Assembly (NCBI RefSeq): GCF_001513675.1
Contig: NZ_CP013859.1
Location: 1,117,081 to 1,181,080, forward strand
DNA length: 64,000 nucleotides
Direction: 5' to 3'
Origin: Microbacterium sp. XT11
Lineage (GTDB): Bacteria; Actinomycetota; Actinomycetes; Actinomycetales; Microbacteriaceae
Shown here: positions 27,929 to 35,455 of the stretch, in pieces
Layout: every line of letters begins with the position of its first letter
Position numbering within the stretch: the stretch's first letter is position 1
Position numbers and translations under genes: made by a program
The notes under the pieces: model-generated
Database searches by the model: none
Told to the model about the DNA's origin: nothing
What the model saw: only the letters and a program-made list of their open reading frames with translations

Positions 27929-28921
27929 ATGCCCGTCACCGACGTCACCACCGACCCGGAGAACCTGACGATGACGATCGTCGCCGACTTCGCCGCACCC
28001 GTCGAACGGGTGTGGAGCGCCTACAGCGACCCGCGTCAGCTCGAGCGCTTCTGGGGCCCTCCCGGTTGGCCGGCGACCTTCACCGCTTGGGACCACACCG
28101 TCGGCGGCCGCGCCTACTACACGCTCACCGGCCCGCGCGGAGAGAAGTCGTCTGGCTCGTGGGAGTTCCTGTCGATCGACGGACCGCACAGTTTCGAGGT
28201 GCTCGACTCGTTCGTCGACGACGACGGCAACCCGCTCGAGGGTTTCGCCCCGATGCGCATGAAGCTGACGTTCGAGCCGACCGCCGAGGGCACCCGCATG
28301 GTCGGGAAGAGCTACTTCGACTCGGTCGAGGCACTGGAGCAGGTCGTCGCGATGGGGGTCATCGAGGGCACGAAGATGGCCATGAGCCAGCTCGACGCCG
28401 TGCTGCAGGATCTGCGCGAGTTCGCGCAGGGCAAGGGCACCATCGTCGAGCTGCTCGACGACACCCATGTGCGCATCACCCGGCTCGTCGAAGGCCCGCG
28501 CGAGCTGGTCTGGCGTGCGTACAACGAGGAGGAGCTGATGCGGAAGTGGATGCTCGGACCCGACGGATGGGAGATGACCGAGTGCGTCATCGGCACCGCG
28601 CCCGGCGACACGCACCGCACGTCGTGGGCACCGGTCGGCGACACCGAGGGTGAAGCCTTCGGCTTCGAGGGCGAGGTCATCCTCGTCGACGCTCCCCGTC
28701 GCGCCGTCACGACCGAGCGGATGCAGGGCACCGAGGGTCCGGACACGCTCAACGACCTCAACCTCTACGAAGAAGACGGCGCGACCCTCGTCACGCTCAT
28801 CATCGAGTACCCCGACAAGGAGACGCGCGACATGATCCTCGCCACCGGCATGGCCGAGGGCATGGAAGCGTCGTACGCCCGCCTCGAACGCGAGGTGCTG
28901 TCGGCCGACCCTGTCGCCTGA
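27929..28921 (+). CDS. tandem SRPBCC/AHSA1 domain protein
   Basis: A 330-aa fusion of two START-like AHSA1 domains, each about 150 residues. Domain 1 starts MTIVADFAAPVERVWSAYSD with RFWGPPGWP; domain 2 starts VRITRLVEGPRELVWRAYNE with RKWMLGPDGWE. Usual AHSA1 proteins carry one copy, so the gene is a duplication-fusion. AHSA1-type proteins bind hydrophobic ligands in a central cavity; their physiological ligands are mostly unknown. Cotranscription with ArsR is clear from the one-base gap, and a strong hairpin follows the stop. Confidence 0.92.
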   Translation: MPVTDVTTDPENLTMTIVADFAAPVERVWSAYSDPRQLERFWGPPGWPATFTAWDHTVGGRAYYTLTGPRGEKSSGSWEFLSIDGPHSFEVLDSFVDDDGNPLEGFAPMRMKLTFEPTAEGTRMVGKSYFDSVEALEQVVAMGVIEGTKMAMSQLDAVLQDLREFAQGKGTIVELLDDTHVRITRLVEGPRELVWRAYNEEELMRKWMLGPDGWEMTECVIGTAPGDTHRTSWAPVGDTEGEAFGFEGEVILVDAPRRAVTTERMQGTEGPDTLNDLNLYEEDGATLVTLIIEYPDKETRDMILATGMAEGMEASYARLEREVLSADPVA

Positions 28922-28924
28922 CCT

Positions 28925-28970
28925 CGCTGCCGCCGGCCGGTCCCGATGCCGGGGTGGGCCGGCGGCAGCG
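28925..28970 (+). terminator. strong GC hairpin after AHSA1 gene
   Basis: Perfect 14-bp arms CGCTGCCGCCGGCC (28925-28938) and GGCCGGCGGCAGCG (28957-28970) surround an 18-base loop. It starts three bases after the AHSA1 stop. There is no T-run, as usual for actinobacterial hairpin terminators. The loop resembles that of the hairpin after the sulfatase gene. Confidence 0.75.
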
Positions 28971-29183
28971 GTGTTCTGCGCAGATCAGAGCGGTCTGCGC
29001 CGACGAATCGGGAAGCGGGATACTGCGCTCCGAGGCGTCGCTGTCATTCCGTCTGACCCGGTCGTCGCATCGTGCAGGGCCGTTCCCCGTGCGTCGGTGG
29101 CGCTGTTACCGTACTGGGCGCGCGATCGGTTGTGGGGGCCCGTTCGCGGCGCCCGCTCGTGTGCCCCCGATAAGGGGACGGTC

Positions 29184-30914
29184 ATGGGGGCGAACGCGCT
29201 TCTGAACACGATGCGCAGCCAGGTTGCCAGGCGCAGGCCGAAGCGGATGGCTGCACTCGCGGTGCTCACCGTTGTCGTGACCCTCCTCGGCGGAGGCGCG
29301 GTGACGCCGATGCAGGCGCAAGCGGCGAGCGCTCCGCGCAACGTCGTCATGATCATGGCCGACGACCTCTCGTGGGACCTGGTGCCGTACATGTCCGAAC
29401 TTCAACGGCTCATGGCCGACGGTGTCTCCTTCGACAACTACTACGTCACGAACTCCCTGTGTTGCGTGTCTCGGTCATCGATCCTCACCGGCCGCTTCCC
29501 GCACAACACGGGCGTCTACCAGAACTCCGGCCCGATGGGCGGAATCGAGGCCTTCCGCAGGGGGCTCATGCAGTCGGGGGAGACCCGAGACAACGAGCAG
29601 TTCACCTATGCGGTGCAGGCACAGGACCGCGGCTACTACACGATGCTCGAGGGCAAATATCTCAACGGCTACAACAACGCGTTCGGGGTGGGTGACGTGG
29701 TGCGCCGCCCCGCAGGCTGGACGATGTGGCGTCCGTACAACAACGGCGCCTATGGGGAGATGAACTTCGCCATCGGCATCCCCGGCAAGAAGGCGATCAA
29801 GAACACGACCTACGGAACCGACACTCAGATCAACCGAGCCCGCAGCTTCATTCCGAACATGGCGAAGCTCGGCAAGAGCTTCCATGCGACGTTCGTCCCG
29901 TTCTCCACTCACGCCGGCGATCTGAAGAACCCCGAGGTGCGGAGCTTCCCCGCCGCCCCGCGCGATCTGCCGAAGACCGCGGCCAACCCCGCGGGAGAGT
30001 TCCCCGGAGGCGACTGCGGTAAGCAGCCCGACGGCGTACAGCGCTCCTGCTACGACATCCGCATCGAGTCGCTGCCGGGCAACGGGAAGATGGACTGCGC
30101 CAAGGACTTCTACGAACTGCCCTACGCGAAGCCCGACGGCAAGGACGACGCCTGCGAGCTGCAGCAGTATCTGCACGACAGGATCCGCATGGCCCAGTCG
30201 CTCGACGAGCTCATCGGAGCGGTGCGCAGCGAGCTGGAGAAGAACGGGCTGTGGGACTCGACCTATCTCGTGTTCACCTCCGACAACGGCTTCCACCTCG
30301 GGCAGGGGGTCGACCTCGGTCTCATCGAGAACGGCGGCGATCCCTACAAGATCGGCAAGGGATCGCCATACGAGACCGACCTGCGCGTTCCGCTTGTCGT
30401 CGCGGGTGCGGATGCCGCGAAGGGGATGGTGCGCACCGAGCTCACACAGTCTGTCGATCTGCTGCCGACCTTCTCCGCGATGCAGCCGAGCATCTCAGGT
30501 GTGCAGACCACGTTCGCGGACAACGACGGCATGGACCTCCTGCCTCTCATTCGCGGCGAGCAGGTGTCGAACTGGCGGCAGTGGGCGTACTCGGTGCACA
30601 CGAAGGTCTCCGATCCGAGCACGGCGGGCCCGGACTCGGAGCCGGGAACTCTGGTGCAGGAAGGCTTCTTCTCCCTGCGCGCGAACGGCGAGCTCTACGT
30701 GCAGCATGTGACGGGCGCAGATCGCGGGACGATCTCGCGGTACTCGGTGGAGGGGCCGTCCGCCGGGCGCCTGAACTCCCCGCTTCCGTGGGAGGAGTTG
30801 CCGGCGGCGAAGAAGGAGCAGATCCAGGCGCAGTTCGCCCGGTTCGCGGCCTGCGGTGGCGGCGAGACGTCGGCGCAGTCGTGCCAGAGCGCCGCCCGGG
30901 TGCCCGCGCTCTGA
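29184..30914 (+). CDS. secreted sulfatase (N-acetylglucosamine-6-sulfatase-like)
   Basis: A 576-aa type I sulfatase. The ATG at 29184 follows AAGGGGACG, and the frame is open further upstream without homology. A charged N-terminus and hydrophobic core ending AQAASA form an export signal. NVVMIMADDLSWD supplies metal-binding Asp pair; the formylglycine site reads CCVSRSSILTGR near residue 98, with Val in place of the usual Pro/Ala. TSDNGFHLGQG near residue 370 gives further metal ligands. It hydrolyses sulfate esters, probably of a glycan. It is flanked by two similar hairpins and is separate from the sugar operons. Confidence 0.93.
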   Translation: MGANALLNTMRSQVARRRPKRMAALAVLTVVVTLLGGGAVTPMQAQAASAPRNVVMIMADDLSWDLVPYMSELQRLMADGVSFDNYYVTNSLCCVSRSSILTGRFPHNTGVYQNSGPMGGIEAFRRGLMQSGETRDNEQFTYAVQAQDRGYYTMLEGKYLNGYNNAFGVGDVVRRPAGWTMWRPYNNGAYGEMNFAIGIPGKKAIKNTTYGTDTQINRARSFIPNMAKLGKSFHATFVPFSTHAGDLKNPEVRSFPAAPRDLPKTAANPAGEFPGGDCGKQPDGVQRSCYDIRIESLPGNGKMDCAKDFYELPYAKPDGKDDACELQQYLHDRIRMAQSLDELIGAVRSELEKNGLWDSTYLVFTSDNGFHLGQGVDLGLIENGGDPYKIGKGSPYETDLRVPLVVAGADAAKGMVRTELTQSVDLLPTFSAMQPSISGVQTTFADNDGMDLLPLIRGEQVSNWRQWAYSVHTKVSDPSTAGPDSEPGTLVQEGFFSLRANGELYVQHVTGADRGTISRYSVEGPSAGRLNSPLPWEELPAAKKEQIQAQFARFAACGGGETSAQSCQSAARVPAL

Positions 30915-30929
30915 CTCTCCCGCGTGTGA

Positions 30930-30967
30930 AGAGCCGGCCGGTCCCGATGTCGGGGTCGGCCGGCTCT
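30930..30967. terminator. hairpin between sulfatase and RNase H genes
   Basis: Arms AGAGCCGGCCG (30930-30940) and CGGCCGGCTCT (30957-30967) are perfectly complementary. The loop GTCCCGATGTCGGGGT is nearly identical to the loop of the hairpin at 28925-28970. It lies between convergent genes and can terminate both. Confidence 0.75.
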
Positions 30968-30982
30968 CGCGTGACGGCGCCG

Positions 30983-31846
30983 TCAGATCAGGCGGCGCAG
31001 GGCTTCTTCGAGCGAGATGCCCTGAGCGTCCGCGCGGTCGGACAGCCGTGCGTGCTCGTCGGCCGTCAGCGTCACGCGCAGCACGACGGGCGCGGCCGGG
31101 GGCTCGTCGAGACCTTCAAGCAGATCGGAGGCTTCGGCCCACAACGGCTCGGTCTGTGAGGGCGTCGCGACGGGCGCGTCGGGCCACTCCACGTCGGGGC
31201 TGTCGACCCATCCGTCGTCGCCGACGCTCGGGGGCGCGCTCGACGTCGTGGGGAGGTCGCCGACCGCGTCCGCGACCGCGCGCGCGCTGGCGCCCGCCGT
31301 GGCGACCGCGCCCGTGCCCGTGCCCGCCGTGGCGGCCGCGGCGACGGCGGCTGACGCGGCGACGGCGGCTCCGGCATCCGTCGCCCTGGTGAAACCGGGG
31401 CCTCGCCGTGGTTCCTGCTTCTGCTGGTACGCCTTTGCGGCGGCGTTGGCGCGCTCGTCGGCGGCCTCGTTGAGCGGATGGCCGGCGTGGCCGCGCACCC
31501 AAGAGAACTCGACCTGACGTCCGCGAAGGGCCTCGTCGATAGCCTCGAGCAGGTCGCGGTTGAGCACCGGGCCGCCGTCGGACTTGCGCCAACCGCGGCG
31601 CTTCCATCCCGGCATCCACTTGGTCACCGAATCGATCACATACCGGCTGTCGCACTCGATGAGGAGCTTCTCATCCGTACCGGCTGTCGCACGCAGCAGC
31701 TCGAGCACCGCCTGCAGCTCGCCCTGATTGTTGGTGCCGTGCGGCGACCCGCCGGCGGCCCAGTTCGCGTCGTCGATGTACCAGGCCCACCCGTTCGGGC
31801 CGGGATTGCCCAGGGCGGAGCCGTCTGCGGCGGCGGTGATCGTCAT
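30983..31846 (-). CDS. rnhA: ribonuclease HI with long C-terminal extension
   Basis: Endonuclease degrading RNA in RNA/DNA hybrids. Residues 1-145 form the RNase HI fold with the DEDD metal-binding residues in ITAAADGSALGNPG, NNQGELQAVLE, IECDSRYVID and LNEAADERANAAA. The remaining 140 residues are not usual for RNase HI: an Ala/Thr/Gly low-complexity linker, then a short structured end VVLRVTLTADEHARLSDRAD, followed by AQGISLEEALRRLI, that looks like a ribbon-helix-helix-type segment. Total 287 aa against about 150 for the usual enzyme. Confidence 0.93.
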   Translation of the reverse strand: MTITAAADGSALGNPGPNGWAWYIDDANWAAGGSPHGTNNQGELQAVLELLRATAGTDEKLLIECDSRYVIDSVTKWMPGWKRRGWRKSDGGPVLNRDLLEAIDEALRGRQVEFSWVRGHAGHPLNEAADERANAAAKAYQQKQEPRRGPGFTRATDAGAAVAASAAVAAAATAGTGTGAVATAGASARAVADAVGDLPTTSSAPPSVGDDGWVDSPDVEWPDAPVATPSQTEPLWAEASDLLEGLDEPPAAPVVLRVTLTADEHARLSDRADAQGISLEEALRRLI

Positions 31847-31897
31847 GCATCCACCGTAGCCGGGGCCGGGGACAGCGCTCGCCCGCGGTGAGCGGGG

Positions 31898-32113
31898 TCA
31901 GTCCTCGGGTTCGCCGGACTCGACATCCGCGGCTTCGGGCGCCGGTGCCGCGACGGGGAACACGATCGATGACGCCGGGTTCGGCATCCCGAGCATCAGG
32001 GTGTCGACCGACGGCGCAGCTTCGAGCATGTCGGCGGTGTCGTGCTCGAACGGCTCCGAGGGGAGAGTCCACTGGCTCTCTTCCTCTTCCGGACGGTGCT
32101 GGAACAGTCCCAT
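31898..32113 (-). CDS. small acidic hypothetical protein
   Basis: A 71-aa acidic protein starting MGLFQHRPEEEESQWTL and ending ESGEPED. No domain is recognised and no membrane segment is present. The internal ATG at 32113 is taken as start because upstream residues have no coding look. It lies between the RNase H gene and a 112-aa hypothetical gene on the same strand. Confidence 0.55.
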   Translation of the reverse strand: MGLFQHRPEEEESQWTLPSEPFEHDTADMLEAAPSVDTLMLGMPNPASSIVFPVAAPAPEAADVESGEPED

Positions 32114-32130
32114 GCATCCATTGTGCGGGC

Positions 32131-32469
32131 TCAAGACGCCGCAGGTACCCGACGGAACGTGAAGTACCCGGACACCGCACCGTGATTGACCACGCCGGTA
32201 CCCGTGCTCAAGATGCGGTTCGACGTCGTGGCGCCCGACTCGATGAACGTGTAGCCGGTGTGTTCGAGGCGCCACCCGATCTTCTCCACCTCGCCGAGGA
32301 AGTAGCCGACGCTCTCGTTGCTGGCGAGCGCGTTGTCCGCTGAACCCCACGAGGAGGTCTGGCCGGTCAGCCGCCCCACCTCCACCTGCAGGTGCAGCAG
32401 GAGGTTGCCGCGCGCGTGCGCATCGCGTGACAGGGCCAGCAGGCGCGAAGCTTCGTCGGCTGTGAGCAT
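32131..32469 (-). CDS. conserved hypothetical protein, 112 aa
   Basis: A small soluble protein, MLTADEASRLLALSRDAHAR onward, with no family recognised. A helical N-terminal third is followed by a beta-rich part with many aromatic and Ser/Thr residues (LEHTGYTFIESGATTSNR). GAGGGGG-like purine-rich bases precede the ATG at 32469 on the minus strand, a good ribosome site. Nothing in the context explains it. Confidence 0.65.
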   Translation of the reverse strand: MLTADEASRLLALSRDAHARGNLLLHLQVEVGRLTGQTSSWGSADNALASNESVGYFLGEVEKIGWRLEHTGYTFIESGATTSNRILSTGTGVVNHGAVSGYFTFRRVPAAS

Positions 32470-32529
32470 GGTCCCCCCTGCGAGTCGTGTGGGATCAGCG
32501 TAGTCGGGGCGCGGTGCGGTGGGGAGAGC

Positions 32530-32599
32530 GGATGCCGGACGCCGGATGCCGATTCCGGATGCCGGATGCCGATGCCGGATGCCGGATGCTGGATGCCGG
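32530..32599. repeat. tandem GGATGCCG-type repeat
   Basis: About nine imperfect copies of GGATGCCG/GATGCCGG follow one another in the 133-base gap between the 112-aa gene and the emfourin gene. The octamer is also scattered widely through the coding sequence of the window. It may be a slippage array seeded by this over-represented word. Confidence 0.85.
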
Positions 32600-32602
32600 C
32601 GG

Positions 32603-32908
32603 TCAGCGGGATGCTGCCCTCACCGCGTCGACGAGATCGCGCCAGGGTCCGTCGAGCGCCGCATCGGGGAGCTCCTGCTCGTGCTGGTGCTCCGGTGTGC
32701 GGGCGCGGATGCTCCAGACGAATCGATCTGCCCCGGTCGCGGCGGCGGGCTCGGAATCCCACGGGCAGCTGTCGATCAGGGCGATGAGATCTTCGGCGTC
32801 GGCGGGGTCCCGCTCGACCCGCCATCGTCGACGGAGACCCGCGATCCCTCCGGTGCGCACGACGGCGATGACGACCCTGTCGTCAGTCGGTTGCGGGGAC
32901 GCGCTCAC
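32603..32908 (-). CDS. emfourin-like inhibitor of M4 protease
   Basis: A 101-aa protein resembling emfourin (protealysin inhibitor). The hallmark VVRTGGIAGLRRRWRVE lies near residue 15, followed by a small helical-beta domain. The GTG at 32908 overlaps the 3' end of the M4 protease gene by 26 bases, which decides the start and shows coupling. In known pairs emfourin inhibits its partner protealysin-like peptidase inside the cell. The assignment rests on the motif and the neighbour. Confidence 0.8.
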   Translation of the reverse strand: MSASPQPTDDRVVIAVVRTGGIAGLRRRWRVERDPADAEDLIALIDSCPWDSEPAAATGADRFVWSIRARTPEHQHEQELPDAALDGPWRDLVDAVRAASR

Positions 32909-33965
32909 CCTCCCAGACTCCCACGGTCGACCATGCCCGTCGAGCCGCTTCGGCGAGTTGGTTCCCTCCCTCCTGCTCGTCGAGCGTCGACGCCGCGGCG
33001 ATCGTCGCCTCGGCGAACTGCGCGAAGGTCGCCGTCGCGGGGAGTCCTTCGGTGAGCGCGCGGTACCAGACCGTTCCCGCACGTTCCCAGGCGTTGCCGC
33101 CGAGGTCGATCGCGAAGAGGGCGAAGGCGCGGTTGGGGATGCCGGAGTTGATGTGCACGCCCCCGTTGTCCTCCGTGGTGCGCACGAAGCCGCTCATGTG
33201 GTCGGGCTGCGGGTCTTTGCCGAGCTCGTCGTCGTCATACGCGGTCCCCGGGTGGAGCATCGACCGGAGGGCCTGCCCCTGCACGGCATCCGTGAAGATC
33301 TCGGCGCCGATCAGCCAGGAGGCCTCGGCGGCTGTCTGACCGCGCAGGTACTGCTCTGTGAGAGCACCGAACACGTCGGCGATCGACTCGTTCAAAGCTC
33401 CCGGTTGCCCCTGGTACTCGAGACCGGCGGTGTGCTGCACCACGCCGTGCGCCAGCTCGTGCCCGATCACGGTGGTCGAACGGGTGAAGCCCGTGAAGAC
33501 CTCGCCGTCGCCGTCGCCGAACACCATGCGCGACCCATCCCAGAATGCGTTGTCGTAGTCGACGCCATAGTGCACGCTCGCATCGAGCGGAGCCCCGGCG
33601 CCGTCGAGGGAGTTGCGGCCGAACGCGCCCAGCAGCATCTCGAACGTCGCGCCCAGGCCGTCGTACGCCTCGTTGACCGCGGCGTCGTCGACCGGCGGTT
33701 CGCCCTCGCTGCGCACGAGCGCGCCGGGGAGTTTCTGGGTGTTGCCCGCGTCGCTGATGCTGCGCCGAGGCGCATCGGAAGAAAGCTGGGCGACGAGGTC
33801 GCCGTTCTCGTCGATCGACAGGTCGATGCGCGCGCGGAACGGCGGTCGGCCGGCGGTGAGCGTCTGGCGGGCGGCTGCGGCGGCGCGCGGGAAGCGGCCC
33901 GACTCGGCGAGGCGCGCGAGCAGATACGAGGGGACGACTCCGTGTGGTGCTGTGCGACTGCTCAT
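32883..33965 (-). CDS. protealysin-like M4 metallopeptidase
   Basis: A 360-aa thermolysin-family zinc protease. The short propeptide starts with HGVVPSYLLARLAE, matching the PPL-type propeptide motif of protealysins rather than the long thermolysin prosequence. VIGHELAHGVVQHTAG near residue 165 supplies the HExxH zinc site and catalytic Glu; NESIADVFG supplies the third ligand; the C-terminal DNGGVHINSGIPN holds the His that stabilises the transition state. There is no clear signal peptide, as usual for protealysins. Its inhibitor gene follows directly. Confidence 0.95.
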   Translation of the reverse strand: MSSRTAPHGVVPSYLLARLAESGRFPRAAAAARQTLTAGRPPFRARIDLSIDENGDLVAQLSSDAPRRSISDAGNTQKLPGALVRSEGEPPVDDAAVNEAYDGLGATFEMLLGAFGRNSLDGAGAPLDASVHYGVDYDNAFWDGSRMVFGDGDGEVFTGFTRSTTVIGHELAHGVVQHTAGLEYQGQPGALNESIADVFGALTEQYLRGQTAAEASWLIGAEIFTDAVQGQALRSMLHPGTAYDDDELGKDPQPDHMSGFVRTTEDNGGVHINSGIPNRAFALFAIDLGGNAWERAGTVWYRALTEGLPATATFAQFAEATIAAASTLDEQEGGNQLAEAARRAWSTVGVWEGERVPATD

Positions 33966-34087
33966 GCCCCGACACTACGCCGGGGTGCCGACGTTGCGCG
34001 CGTGCGGACGGGGGCCGCTGGTGCTCGGTTGCGCGGGGCTGCACGACACGGGACTCGAATCGCACGGGACGGTCTGCCGAATTGAAT

Positions 34088-34104
34088 TTGAGAATCATTA
34101 TCAA
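34088..34104. promoter_or_regulatory. Zur/Fur-like operator
   Basis: TTGAGAATCATTATCAA is an inverted repeat with only one mismatched pair around a central C. It fits the TGAnAATnATTnTCA pattern of actinobacterial Zur sites. It lies 12 bases before the GTG of the first AztD-like gene, in an unusually AT-rich patch. Zinc-dependent repression of the two genes is inferred. Confidence 0.7.
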
Positions 34105-34116
34105 TAAGGTGGCGAT

Positions 34117-35421
34117 GTGACCACGCACCACCCGCACCGTCTTCACCAGCCGCGCCGCCGGAACCGCCTTGCCGTCGGCGCTGTGTCGCTCATCAGCGCC
34201 GCCGCGATCACCGCGTGTGCTCCTGCTGCCCGCCCGGCGACGACCGCCGAGCCGCTGCACGCGCCGGACGCCGTCGACGGGGGCGGTGCGGCCGAGGTCG
34301 CCCGCCCGGCTCGTGCCATCGCGGTCGTGGACGAGCGCGGCGCCGTCACGCTCATCGACCTCGCGACCGAGGAGCGATCGGTCATCGCGGCGGCCGGCTC
34401 CGCCGTGCAGACGGTCGACGGCTCCGGCCGGTACCTCTTCCTCGCTCGCACGCACGCGGCGGAGACTTCGGTGCTCATCGTCGATTCCGGTCGTTGGACG
34501 CAGCCGCACGGCGACCACTCGCACTACTTCCATCGCGAGGCGAGGGTGGTCGGCGAGATCTCGGGAGCCGGCCACGCGGCGGTCGTGGTCGGTGCCGACG
34601 CCGTGGCGATCACCTTCGACGGGAGCGAAATGGTCGCCCTGCGGTACGAGGAACTCGCATCGCAGGGAACGGATGCCGCGACGCGCGTCGCCGCGGACGG
34701 TGCGGAGCTCTCCGTGGTGGTCGGCGATGAACTCGTGCGTGCGGTGCACGGGGTGGTGGATGTCCCTGGACAGGAGTCGGTGCCGTGCGCCGGCGTGCGC
34801 GATGTCGACACGACCCGCGCCGGAACGGTCTTCACCTGCGCGGACGCGGCCGTCATCGTGAGCCGCGAGGTCGGCGGCGCCCTCTCCGTCGGGGCCGTGC
34901 CCTTCGCGCCGTCGGACGGGACGCTCCCAGGCGGCGAGGCCGCGGCATCCCCGCGCTCAACAGTCTCGGTCTCGGATGACCCGGTCGCGGGGATCGCTCC
35001 TCCGGCTGAGGCGCTCGCCGGGCGAGGCGATCGCCCCGACCTCGCCGCGCCTGCGGGTGATCTCGGGGTGTGGCGTCTCGACGTGCGCGCGGGTGCCTGG
35101 ACGCTGCTCGAGTCCGACGCTCCTCTCGTCCGCGCGGCCGCTCTCGGCGACGACGCGCACCGCACCGTCGCGATCGACGCAGCGGGGGCGCTTCGCGTGC
35201 TCGCGGAGGACGGAGAGGTCATCGCCCGCACGGAGCCGCTCGTCGCCGCGGCGCTCGCCGATCCGCGGACGCGCGACCGGGTGGCCCTCGTACTCGACTC
35301 GTCACACGCCTACGTCAGCGACCCGGAGGCCGGCGCGATCCACGAGGTCGAGCTCGACACCGGCATCGTCTCACGCACGTTCGACGCGCCCGATCCGCGG
35401 TTCCTCGAACTCGTCGGATGA
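34117..35421 (+). CDS. AztD-like zinc-binding lipoprotein (first copy)
   Basis: A 434-aa lipoprotein, GTG start at 34117 behind AAGGTGG. The signal peptide ends with lipobox AITAC (Cys near residue 29). The body is built of short beta-rich repeats, probably a propeller, and has a His cluster QPHGDHSHYFHREARV typical of AztD-like zinc metallochaperones. Such proteins pass zinc to ABC binding proteins in AztABCD systems. No aztABC genes are in this window. The Zur-like box upstream supports a zinc role. Residues 230-330 include low-complexity Ala/Pro stretches. Confidence 0.72.
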   Translation: MTTHHPHRLHQPRRRNRLAVGAVSLISAAAITACAPAARPATTAEPLHAPDAVDGGGAAEVARPARAIAVVDERGAVTLIDLATEERSVIAAAGSAVQTVDGSGRYLFLARTHAAETSVLIVDSGRWTQPHGDHSHYFHREARVVGEISGAGHAAVVVGADAVAITFDGSEMVALRYEELASQGTDAATRVAADGAELSVVVGDELVRAVHGVVDVPGQESVPCAGVRDVDTTRAGTVFTCADAAVIVSREVGGALSVGAVPFAPSDGTLPGGEAAASPRSTVSVSDDPVAGIAPPAEALAGRGDRPDLAAPAGDLGVWRLDVRAGAWTLLESDAPLVRAAALGDDAHRTVAIDAAGALRVLAEDGEVIARTEPLVAAALADPRTRDRVALVLDSSHAYVSDPEAGAIHEVELDTGIVSRTFDAPDPRFLELVG

Positions 35422-35455
35422 GCCCGATAAGTCCAACCGAAAGAAGGAGGAGCCC

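Noticed and set aside
32530..32599. The tandem octamer array as a CRISPR or mobile-element end.
   Set aside because: Units are 8-9 bp without unique spacers and there are no associated genes.
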